Assembly (NCBI RefSeq): GCF_004798705.1
Contig: NZ_CP039290.1
Coordinates: 248,001-312,000, forward strand
Direction of reading: 5' to 3'
DNA from: Arthrobacter sp. PAMC25564
Lineage (GTDB): Bacteria > Actinomycetota > Actinomycetes > Actinomycetales > Micrococcaceae
DNA: 64,000 nt
Shown here: one piece after another, positions 16,079 to 23,512 of the stretch
Layout: each line of letters begins with the position of its first letter
Position numbering within the stretch: position 1 is the first letter of the stretch
Program-made: the position numbers and the translations under genes
The notes under the pieces: model-generated
What the model was told of the DNA's origin: nothing
What the model saw: only the letters and a program-made list of their open reading frames with translations
The model's database searches: none

Positions 16079-17134
16079 ATGCGCGCCACCATCATCCACG
16101 CCCCCGGCGACATCCGGGTCGAAGACCGCGACTACCCCACCGTCCTGCTGCCCTCCGACGTCGTTGTGAAAGTGACCGCGTCCTGCGTCTGCGGCTCCGA
16201 CCTGTGGCCCTACCGCGGGGTCAGGCCCACCCACAAACCATCAGCGATCGGTCACGAGTTCATCGGGACGGTCGAAAGCATCGGCGACGACGTCACCGAG
16301 CTCGCCGTAGGTGACTTCGTGATCGCACCGTTCGTGATCAGCTGCGGCGAATGCCCCCAGTGCCGCAACGGAGTCACCGTCGCCTGCGACCACCTGGCCG
16401 GGTGGGGCGGCAAGGACGACACCGGGCTCGCGGTCGACGGCGGCCAGGGCGAAGCGGTCCGCGTTCCGCTGGCCGAGTCCACCCTGGTCAAGGTTCCGGG
16501 CATCACCGAGCCGGACGCCGCCCTGCGCGCCAGCCTGCTGACGCTCTCCGATGTGATGGCCACCGGCCACCACGCGGCCCTCGCCGCCAAGGCCGGCCCG
16601 GGCAGGACCGTCGTTGTGGTCGGCGACGGCGCCGTCGGGCTCTGCGGCGTGCTGGCGGCGAAGCGGCTGGGCGCCGAGCGGATCATCGCCATGTCCCGCC
16701 ACGCCGACCGCCAGGCCATAGCCCGCGAGTTCGGCGGCACGGACATCGTGGCCGAACGCGGCGAGGAAGGCGTGGCGAAGGTCCGCGAACTCCTCGGCGG
16801 GGTGCTGGCCGACTCCGTGCTCGAGTGCGTCGGGACCAAGGAATCCATGGATCAGGCGCTCCACAGCGTCCGTCCGGGCGGCGCGCTGGGCTTCGTCGGC
16901 GTCCCGACCGGTGGCGCCGAGGCCCCGCTGCGCTACCTGTTCGACACGAACATCTCCATCGCCGGCGGAATGGCCCCGGCCCGGACCTACATCCCCGAAC
17001 TGCTGGCCGATGTGCTGGCCGGCACGATCAATCCGGGCCGCGTGTTCGACGTCGTTATGCCGCTGGAGGAAGCTCCCGAGGCCTACCGTGCCATGGATGA
17101 ACGCCGCGCCATCAAGGTCCTGCTCACCCCGTAG
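16079..17134 (+). CDS. Zinc-dependent medium-chain alcohol dehydrogenase
   Basis: 351 residues. The catalytic zinc ligands are CGSD and the GHEFIG motif; four cysteines in SCGECPQCRNGVTVAC bind the structural zinc. VVGDGAVGLCGVLAAK is the NAD(P)-binding Rossmann loop. The start with MRATIIHAPG is preferred because GAGGAG lies six bases ahead; an ATG five codons earlier lacks one. It is divergent from the 3-hydroxyacyl-CoA dehydrogenase. Sitting beside an acetone carboxylase locus it could oxidise 2-propanol to acetone, but MDR enzymes are broad and this is a guess. Confidence 0.85.
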   Translation: MRATIIHAPGDIRVEDRDYPTVLLPSDVVVKVTASCVCGSDLWPYRGVRPTHKPSAIGHEFIGTVESIGDDVTELAVGDFVIAPFVISCGECPQCRNGVTVACDHLAGWGGKDDTGLAVDGGQGEAVRVPLAESTLVKVPGITEPDAALRASLLTLSDVMATGHHAALAAKAGPGRTVVVVGDGAVGLCGVLAAKRLGAERIIAMSRHADRQAIAREFGGTDIVAERGEEGVAKVRELLGGVLADSVLECVGTKESMDQALHSVRPGGALGFVGVPTGGAEAPLRYLFDTNISIAGGMAPARTYIPELLADVLAGTINPGRVFDVVMPLEEAPEAYRAMDERRAIKVLLTP

Positions 17135-17202
17135 CCGGAGCGCCCGGCATGGCTCCCGACGGCGGCGGTGCCGTGCCCGTGTGCGGCCTCTGGCGCGGGC
17201 CC

Positions 17203-17231
17203 TTGCACTCCAAACACCACGGGTCTAGCGT
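17203..17231 (+). promoter_or_regulatory. Candidate sigma-70-type promoter
   Basis: TTGCAC (17203-17208) and TAGCGT (17226-17231) are separated by 17 bp, about 40 bp before the start of the ABM-like gene. The same CCTTGCAC -35 appears before the cold-shock gene. It would drive the ABM/phosphotransferase/hydrolase operon. Confidence 0.4.
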
Positions 17232-17271
17232 GAAGCGCATCAGCATCCACCGCCGCCACCGAGGAGCCATC

Positions 17272-17586
17272 ATGGCCGGGTTTGTGCAGATCATCGAATT
17301 CCAGACGTCCCGCATCGAGGAGGTCGAGGCACTCGGCCGTCCGTCACGGACCGAAGGGACCACTGCCCCCACTTTCCGCCGGATCATGGCCACCGCAGAC
17401 CGCGACCGACCCGGAACTTACCTCACTATCGTCGAATTCGATTCCTATGAATCGGCGATGGAAAACTCCAACCGGCCCGAGACATCCGACTTCGCCGCGA
17501 AGATGGCTGCCCTGTGCGATGGCCCGCCGACATTCCGCAACCTCGATGTGCAGTGGGAGGACGCCGGCGACGCGGAGGCTGGCTAG
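17272..17586 (+). CDS. Small ABM-like (dimeric alpha-beta barrel) protein
   Basis: 104 residues. The pattern VQIIEFQTSR, YLTIVEFDSYESAMENSNRP and a closing strand resembles the antibiotic-biosynthesis monooxygenase/dimeric alpha-beta barrel fold. GAGGAG precedes the ATG. The next gene begins 14 bp after its stop codon, so they are in one operon. Members of this fold range from cofactor-free monooxygenases to structural proteins without activity, and no catalytic residue can be named here. Confidence 0.7.
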   Translation: MAGFVQIIEFQTSRIEEVEALGRPSRTEGTTAPTFRRIMATADRDRPGTYLTIVEFDSYESAMENSNRPETSDFAAKMAALCDGPPTFRNLDVQWEDAGDAEAG

Positions 17587-17600
17587 CGAGGGAGCAAAAA

Positions 17601-20261
17601 GTGGGTTCTGCAGGCATCAACGGGCAGGACAGCCTGGTACTGGACCTCCGTGATCTGGGCTCCGCGCCCCTGTCCCTGGTCGGCGGAAAGGCACTGAACC
17701 TCGGCAAACTGGTGGCCGCAGGCCTCCCTGTGCCGCGCGGGTTCTGCCTCACTACCTCTGCGTACCGGATGGCGGCGCCGCCGGAGCTGGATGCCTTGGC
17801 GGCGCACCTCGACGGCGCCGGCCCGGAGAAAGCTCCGGCTGGCGAGGAACTGGGTGAGCTGGCCAGGCGGGCGCGGGAGATGGTCGTGACAGCGCCAATC
17901 CCCCACGAGGTGGACGCCGCCGTCCGCAAGGCCTACGCCGGACTGGGCGCCTCGCCCGCGGTGGCGGTCCGATCCTCGGCCACAGCTGAGGACCTCCCGC
18001 TCACCAGCTTCGCCGGGCAGCAGGATTCCTACCTCGACATCGTGGGCGCTGACGCCGTGGTCCAGGCCGTCCGGCGCTGCTGGGCCTCGCTCTGGACCGA
18101 ACGGGCCGTTGCCTACCGCTCCGCCAACGGGGTCAGCCACCGCGACGCCGGCCTCGCCGTCGTCGTCCAGGACGTCGTCCACGCCGCCGCCGCCGGAGTG
18201 CTGTTCACGGCCAATCCTGTCACCGGCACCCGGACCGAAACGGTCATCGACGCGAGTCCCGGGCCGGGGCAGGCGGTGGTATCCGGCGCGGTGAATCCCG
18301 ACCATTTCGTGGTGGAAACGGCCACTGGCCAGGTCCTTCTCCGCTCGCCGGGAGGGAAGGAACCCGGGCGGCGGCCGAGCCTGGTGGATGCCCAGATCCG
18401 TGAACTCACCTCGCTGGGAGACACGGTCCAGCGGCTGTTCGGCACGCCCCAGGACATTGAATGGGTCATCGACGCCGGCGGGAAGCTCTGGCTGACCCAG
18501 TCGCGCCCGATCACCACGCTCTACCCTTTGCCCGATCCGGCCGCCGCGGAACCGTCCGGCTCGGAATCGCGGCCCGCAGCCGGGACCCGCGTGTACCTGT
18601 GCGGAACGTTGCTTCAGGGCCTCACCCGCCCGATCACGCCGATGGGACTCTCGGTGCTGGGCGCGGTGAGGAACCGCAAAGGCCCCTGGCAGTACGTCAA
18701 TCCCGGGCTTCGCATGTACGTGGACCTGACGCCCCTGGTGCACAACAAATACGGCCGCAGCTACCTGCAGCGGATCCTCCCGCTGGCGGACGGGAGGTCC
18801 GGGGCAGTCTTTCCTGCGTTGCTTGAGGACCCGAGGTTCAGCGTCAGCAAACGCACCCTGCGCCAGTCCCTCGCCAAGGCCGGCGCGGCCCGGGGCATCC
18901 CCAGCAGCGAGGGGACAGACAGCGTTCTCCTGGTTCTCCGGCTGCTTCCAGCCCTGATCGGTGCGGCGCTGCGGCCCGAGGCGGAGCTGGCCCGGGCCCA
19001 GGCCTACGGCAAGCGCCTCGACGCGGAACTGGCGCTGCCCGAACCTGCCACTGCCTTCCGCCGGCTCGATCACACCCAGCGCATCCTGGACCGGACTGTT
19101 GACGGTCTGATCCTGGCCACCCTGCCGGGGCCCTCGGTCGGCTACATCATGCTGGCCGTGGCCCGCCGGCTGCTCCGTGGCATTGCGAAGCCCCGCGAGC
19201 TGGAGGCAGTGTTGCGCGGGCTGCCGCACAACGTGACCACCGAGATGGATCTTGAACTCTGGCAACTGTCGGTGGCCATCGGGGCGGACCCGGCGTCCCG
19301 CGAGGTCTTCCTGGCGAAAAACCCCGAGGAACTGGCCGCCGGCTTTGCTGCCGGCACGCTGCCGGCGGTGGCGCAGGCGGGCCTGAGCGGTTTCCTGGCG
19401 CGCTACGGCCACCGTGCGGTGGCCGAGATCGATCTCGGCATGCCGCGGTGGTCCGAAGTGCCGGACCACATCCTCGGCATGATCTCCAACTACCTGCGCG
19501 TGGAGGACCCCGAACAGGGCCCCGACCGGCAGTTCGCGCGGGCGGTGGACCATGCGGAGGACCGGATCCGCGATCTCGTGCAGCGGGCACGGGCGCGGAG
19601 CCGGCTCCGCGCCCGGCTCGTGGAGCTCTGCCTGCACCGGGCGCGGCAGCTGTCCGGGCTCCGCGAACTGCCGAAGTTCTTCATCGTCCAGGCCCTTGCC
19701 GCGATGCGCCGCCAGCTCCTCCTGATCGGCAGCGAACTCGCCGGGGCCGGGGCCGTCGCGGCCGCGGACGACGTCTTCTTCCTCGACTTTGATGAGGTAC
19801 GCGTGGGCCTGCGCGGCGCGGACCTGAAGGGACTGGTCCGGGACCGCCGCCGGCTCTACAGCAATGAACTGCGACGGCGGCGCATCCCGCGGCTCCTGCT
19901 CTCCGACGGCACCGACGTCGAGGCCGCCCTGATGGCGAAGTCCCCGGCGTCCGGCGCCCTGGCTGGAACGCCGGCGTCGGCCGGCACCGCCACCGGCAGG
20001 GTCAGGGTCATCATGGACCCGGTAGGCGCCCACCTCGAGCCCGGGGAGATCCTGGTGGCGCCCTCCACCGACCCCGGCTGGACCCCGCTGTTCATGACCG
20101 CCGGTGCGCTCGTCATGGAGATGGGCGGCGTCATCTCGCACGGGGCCGTGGTGGCCCGTGAGTACGGGATCCCGGCCGTGGTCGGTGTGCCGGACGCCAC
20201 CACCCGGCTGCGCACCGGGCAGATCGTCACGGTCGACGGCGCGGCCGGAACCGTGCGGTGA
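17601..20261 (+). CDS. PEP synthase/rifampin phosphotransferase-like enzyme (copy A)
   Basis: 886 residues from a GTG preceded by AGGGAG. The N-terminal ATP-grasp (PPDK_N) domain, about residues 15-330, contains LSLVGGKALNLGKL, AVRSSATAEDL, FAGQQDSYLD and FTANPVTGTRTETVIDASPG. A roughly 400-residue helical middle domain follows. The C-terminus is the swivelling phosphohistidine domain with SHGAVVAREYGIPAVVGV, histidine near residue 847. The protein ends right after it, so the PEP-binding TIM barrel of true PEP synthase is absent. This order (ATP domain, substrate domain, His domain) is that of rifampin phosphotransferase, which moves the beta-phosphate of ATP to a hydroxyl. The acceptor here is unknown. 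It overlaps the next gene. Confidence 0.85.
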   Translation: MGSAGINGQDSLVLDLRDLGSAPLSLVGGKALNLGKLVAAGLPVPRGFCLTTSAYRMAAPPELDALAAHLDGAGPEKAPAGEELGELARRAREMVVTAPIPHEVDAAVRKAYAGLGASPAVAVRSSATAEDLPLTSFAGQQDSYLDIVGADAVVQAVRRCWASLWTERAVAYRSANGVSHRDAGLAVVVQDVVHAAAAGVLFTANPVTGTRTETVIDASPGPGQAVVSGAVNPDHFVVETATGQVLLRSPGGKEPGRRPSLVDAQIRELTSLGDTVQRLFGTPQDIEWVIDAGGKLWLTQSRPITTLYPLPDPAAAEPSGSESRPAAGTRVYLCGTLLQGLTRPITPMGLSVLGAVRNRKGPWQYVNPGLRMYVDLTPLVHNKYGRSYLQRILPLADGRSGAVFPALLEDPRFSVSKRTLRQSLAKAGAARGIPSSEGTDSVLLVLRLLPALIGAALRPEAELARAQAYGKRLDAELALPEPATAFRRLDHTQRILDRTVDGLILATLPGPSVGYIMLAVARRLLRGIAKPRELEAVLRGLPHNVTTEMDLELWQLSVAIGADPASREVFLAKNPEELAAGFAAGTLPAVAQAGLSGFLARYGHRAVAEIDLGMPRWSEVPDHILGMISNYLRVEDPEQGPDRQFARAVDHAEDRIRDLVQRARARSRLRARLVELCLHRARQLSGLRELPKFFIVQALAAMRRQLLLIGSELAGAGAVAAADDVFFLDFDEVRVGLRGADLKGLVRDRRRLYSNELRRRRIPRLLLSDGTDVEAALMAKSPASGALAGTPASAGTATGRVRVIMDPVGAHLEPGEILVAPSTDPGWTPLFMTAGALVMEMGGVISHGAVVAREYGIPAVVGVPDATTRLRTGQIVTVDGAAGTVR

Positions 20262-21268
20262 TGATCGCCGCGAGGAACGTCCTGCGCCGGGTACCGGTCT
20301 GGGCGTGGCGGGTGATGATGCATTCCGTGCGCTCCAGCGAGAACTCCCGCTTCAACGTCGATCCCATCACCGCCGTCACGTACGTCCACGACGTCGACTT
20401 CGTGGGCGACGGCATCCGGGCGCACCGCCTCGACGTGATCACCCCGGCACCTGCCGGCACCCCGGGCAGCGGACCTGACGCCGCCGGTCCGCTGCCCGTC
20501 TACGTCTACTTCCACGGCGGGGGCTGGACCTCTGGAGACAAGGCCCCGTTGACCAAATACTGCGCCAGCCAGGCCGAGGGCGGCATGGTGGTGGTCAACG
20601 TCAACTACCGCATGGCACCGCGCTTCCACATGTTCCACGTCCTGGCGGACGGCAACGCCGCCTTGGCCTGGGTCCGCAGGAACATCGCAGGTTTCGGCGG
20701 CGACCCGTCGCGGATCATCCTCGGCGGGGACTCCGCCGGCGGCCAGATCGCGGCCCTCCTCACCGCCGCCAGTTTCCACCCGGAACTGGCCCGGCACTAC
20801 GGGCTGAATCCTGCCGTGCCATCCACGGACTTCAAGGGCCTGGTCCAGCACTGCAGCATAGTGGACTTCTCCGTCTTCTTTGACAGGGGCTTTGTCCTGA
20901 GCCTGAACTTCATCCGGATGCTGCTTCCCGGCTTCCGCAGCCGGGGCCGCCAGATCCGTAGGGCCAGCGGCAGGACCGGCGGCAGCAGGCTTGAAGCGCT
21001 CCGCGAGGCTGCCGGCTTCCTCTCGCCGATCGAATGGCTGGACGCCCGCTTTCCGCCGGTCTTCGTGACCACCTCGGAGCGCGACTTTTTCTACGGCGCG
21101 AACCTGAACTTCATCGCCCGGCTGCGCGAACACGCGGTCCAAGTGGACACCCTCATCTACGGCCGGGACAACGCGAACACCGAGCACACCTGGCAACAGG
21201 ACTTCCGCTATCCGGAATCGCAGGAAGTGTACCGGCGGATCCACGCCTTTGTGCGCAAAGTCGCCTAG
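20258..21268 (+). CDS. Alpha/beta hydrolase of the hormone-sensitive lipase type
   Basis: 336 residues. YFHGGGWTSGD supplies the oxyanion-hole HGGG motif, GGDSAGGQIAAL the nucleophilic serine (about residue 157), and the acid and histidine are probably in TSERDFF and NTEHTW. This is the HSL/family IV esterase set. The gene starts with GTGATG overlapping the stop of the phosphotransferase gene; the ATG at 20261 is an equally good start. Translational coupling suggests hydrolysis of an ester or amide related to the phosphotransferase substrate. Substrate unknown. Confidence 0.85.
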   Translation: MMIAARNVLRRVPVWAWRVMMHSVRSSENSRFNVDPITAVTYVHDVDFVGDGIRAHRLDVITPAPAGTPGSGPDAAGPLPVYVYFHGGGWTSGDKAPLTKYCASQAEGGMVVVNVNYRMAPRFHMFHVLADGNAALAWVRRNIAGFGGDPSRIILGGDSAGGQIAALLTAASFHPELARHYGLNPAVPSTDFKGLVQHCSIVDFSVFFDRGFVLSLNFIRMLLPGFRSRGRQIRRASGRTGGSRLEALREAAGFLSPIEWLDARFPPVFVTTSERDFFYGANLNFIARLREHAVQVDTLIYGRDNANTEHTWQQDFRYPESQEVYRRIHAFVRKVA

Positions 21269-21335
21269 GAACCGTCCCAAGGCAGCCACCCTGGGAGCTG
21301 CGGCATGCGCCGGCCGGCGGGGCTATGTTTAGTGC

Positions 21336-22283
21336 ATGGCGTCCGCAGAGCGCAACACACAGGACCTGCCCGAACCCGAGCCTGAGGGCTGCGGTTCCGC
21401 GGTGGTCGATGACGCCGCGCGCCGCGATGCGGCCCTGCCCGACGTCGACTGGAGCGTCCTTCCCGAAGGCGCGGAGCGCGGCCACTTCGAGGCACCCAGC
21501 GGCACGCTCGCAACCATCGTCATGGGAGACCCCGGCAACCCGCGGGTGCTGCTTATCCCTGGGGCCACCGGGTCCAAGGAAGACTTCGGCCTGATGCTGC
21601 CCGAGCTCGCGGCGGCCGGGTATTTTGTGCTCAGCTGCGACATCGCCGGCCAGTACGAATCAGCCGGGGCCGGGCCCGAGCATCTGGTGCCACCGCGGGC
21701 CCACTACGATTACGATCTCTTCCGCGATGACCTCATCGCGATGCTCGACGACGGTGAAGGCGCCGCGCACGTCGTCGGGTATTCCTTCGCCGCGATCGTG
21801 GCGCAGATCGCCTTCGCGCAACGCCCCGAGAAGTTCCGCAGCCTGACGCTGATCAGCTGCCCGCCCGAGCCGGACCGGAGCTTCCTCGGAGTGCGCATTA
21901 TCGGCCGGCTCAGCCGCTACGCCACCGGCCGTGTCGGCGCGGCGCTGACGATCTGGGGCATCCGCCGCAACATCAACAGGGTTCCCCCGCGCCGCCTGCG
22001 GTTCGTCAAGGACCGTTTCCGGTTGACGCGTCGCGAATCCGTCAGTGACATCTTCGACCTCATGCAGCACGCGCCCGATCTCCGTCCGGTCCTGGCCCGC
22101 GCAACCCTGCCGAAGTTTGTCGCCGTCGGGGAACACGACCTCTGGCCGCTGGCGTTGCACCGGCGTTTTGCACAGTCGATTGGTGCGCGGATCATGGTGT
22201 ACCGCGGTGGGCACAGCCCGAGTGAAACCTCGCCGTACCAGATCAGCCGGGACCTGATCGCGCTCTTTGCCACTACTGGCTAG
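21336..22283 (+). CDS. Alpha/beta hydrolase
   Basis: 315 residues. After a polar N-terminal extension of about 60 residues, VLLIPGATGSKEDF is the oxyanion turn and VVGYSFAAIVAQIAF the nucleophile elbow (G-Y-S-F-A). GEHDLWPL and GGHSP provide plausible acid and histidine residues. It follows the HSL-type hydrolase by 67 bp on the same strand and may belong to the same unit. Its last four bases overlap the end of the convergent glycosyltransferase gene. Substrate unknown; esterase, lactonase or haloperoxidase-like roles are possible. Confidence 0.8.
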   Translation: MASAERNTQDLPEPEPEGCGSAVVDDAARRDAALPDVDWSVLPEGAERGHFEAPSGTLATIVMGDPGNPRVLLIPGATGSKEDFGLMLPELAAAGYFVLSCDIAGQYESAGAGPEHLVPPRAHYDYDLFRDDLIAMLDDGEGAAHVVGYSFAAIVAQIAFAQRPEKFRSLTLISCPPEPDRSFLGVRIIGRLSRYATGRVGAALTIWGIRRNINRVPPRRLRFVKDRFRLTRRESVSDIFDLMQHAPDLRPVLARATLPKFVAVGEHDLWPLALHRRFAQSIGARIMVYRGGHSPSETSPYQISRDLIALFATTG

Positions 22284-23023
22284 GCAGGGTGCCCGTGTTC
22301 CCAGCGTTTGCGACGCCGGCGCCGCCGCAGCGGGGGCTCCTTGGCGAATTCGATCCGGAACGTCGTCCACGCCATCGAGAGCCGGCGGCCGACGGCCTGC
22401 CAGCTCTCGAAGGGCCGCGCTGAGACGCCAACCCGAAGCGTCGGCTCGCAAATGACGGTCACCTCAGGGGGAAGCTGGTAGGAAATGTCGAGGTCGTCGT
22501 GGACCGGGGGCAGTCCTCGGCTGACCGAGCAACGGATCAGTTTCCACACCCCCGAGCGCAGGGCGAAGTTCGAGCCGAACAACGGCGGGTGTCCGAGCAG
22601 GTGTCCGATCGCCCAGAAGTACCCGGCGATATAGACATTCCGGCCCAGCCAGCGGGAAAAGCGGCTGCCGCCATAGAAATCCCCCGGGCCGGTCACGGCC
22701 GCGAACGGGCCAGCCCCGTCAAGGATGGCTTCGACGCGCTCCAGCCAGTCCGTCGGGGGAACCGAGTCGGTGTCCAGCCGCGCGATCACCTCGGACGTGG
22801 CTTCGTCGAACCCCTTCGCCGTGGACGCGGCGATCCCGGACAGATCGACGGCGATCCTCCGGACACCGGCCGCCGCGCAAACTGCCGCGGTGTTGTCTCT
22901 GCTGCCGTTGTCCACCACGATTACTTCGTCGGCGGGCCTGGTCTGCCGGGCGAGCGCGGCCAGGCACGCGGACAGCATTTCTGCATCGTTCCGCGAGGGG
23001 ATGACCACCGAGATTGTTGACAT
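22280..23023 (-). CDS. Family 2 glycosyltransferase
   Basis: 247 residues. The GT-A fold is clear: ISVVIPSRNDAEML at the N-terminus, EVIVVDNGSRDNT, and the metal-binding DxD in IARLDTDSVPP. There is no obvious transmembrane anchor; the C-terminus is strongly basic (RRRRRRKR), which could hold it at the membrane. The upstream side faces the cold-shock gene. Donor and acceptor cannot be told; mannosyl or glucosyl transfer to lipid or cell-wall precursors is typical in this family. Confidence 0.85.
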   Translation of the reverse strand: MSTISVVIPSRNDAEMLSACLAALARQTRPADEVIVVDNGSRDNTAAVCAAAGVRRIAVDLSGIAASTAKGFDEATSEVIARLDTDSVPPTDWLERVEAILDGAGPFAAVTGPGDFYGGSRFSRWLGRNVYIAGYFWAIGHLLGHPPLFGSNFALRSGVWKLIRCSVSRGLPPVHDDLDISYQLPPEVTVICEPTLRVGVSARPFESWQAVGRRLSMAWTTFRIEFAKEPPLRRRRRRKRWEHGHPA

Positions 23024-23073
23024 CGTGCCCCGACTATAGCGCCCGGCCGATTCGAACTCCCCGCCTTAGGCCC

Positions 23074-23102
23074 TTGCACCGCGGGCCGGGGACCCGTACG
23101 TT
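23074..23102 (+). promoter_or_regulatory. Candidate promoter of the cold-shock gene
   Basis: TTGCAC (23074-23079) and TACGTT (23097-23102) are separated by 17 bp, leaving a leader of about 70 bases before the cold-shock gene, as is common for csp genes. Confidence 0.4.
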
Positions 23103-23180
23103 GGGGACAGCGGACGAATGTCTCCGCAGCCGTTGGCCTCAGGGCCGCCGGAGATCAGCAGCGTTTCAGAAGGATATGGC

Positions 23181-23384
23181 ATGGCTACAGGCACAGTTAA
23201 ATGGTTCAACGCCGAAAAGGGTTTTGGCTTCATCGCCCCGGATGACGGGTCGGCCGACGTTTTCGCCCACTACTCGGCAATCGCCAGCAGCGGCTACCGC
23301 TCACTGGACGAGAACCAGAAGGTCGAGTTCGACGTCACCCAGGGCCCGAAGGGCCCGCAGGCTGAGAACATCCGCCCGCTCTAA
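23181..23384 (+). CDS. cspA: Cold-shock protein (CspA family)
   Basis: 67 residues, the normal single cold-shock-domain size. Both RNA-binding motifs are present: KGFGFIAP (RNP1) and DVFAHYS (RNP2, where VFVH is usual). The start [10 protein letters not shown] is standard for actinobacterial CspA and has AGAAGGA upstream. It binds single-stranded RNA/DNA and acts as an RNA chaperone. A strong terminator follows 54 bp after the stop codon. Monocistronic. Confidence 0.95.
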   Translation: MATGTVKWFNAEKGFGFIAPDDGSADVFAHYSAIASSGYRSLDENQKVEFDVTQGPKGPQAENIRPL

Positions 23385-23438
23385 CAACTCTGGAAAGTAG
23401 CCCGGCCAGCCGGCCGGGACCTTTTCCCCGAAGACCAC

Positions 23439-23475
23439 AAACGCCCCTCCGGAGGATTCCTCCGGAGGGGCGTTT
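23439..23475 (+). terminator. Rho-independent terminator after cspA
   Basis: Fifteen-base perfect arms, starting AAACGCCCCTCCGGA and ending in the complementary TCCGGAGGGGCGTTT, with a 7-base centre. The arm ends give A and T tracts on both sides, so it could stop transcription from either direction. Confidence 0.85.
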
Positions 23476-23512
23476 GTGTGCCGGGAAGAGGGTGGAATGG
23501 AAGAATGACAGC

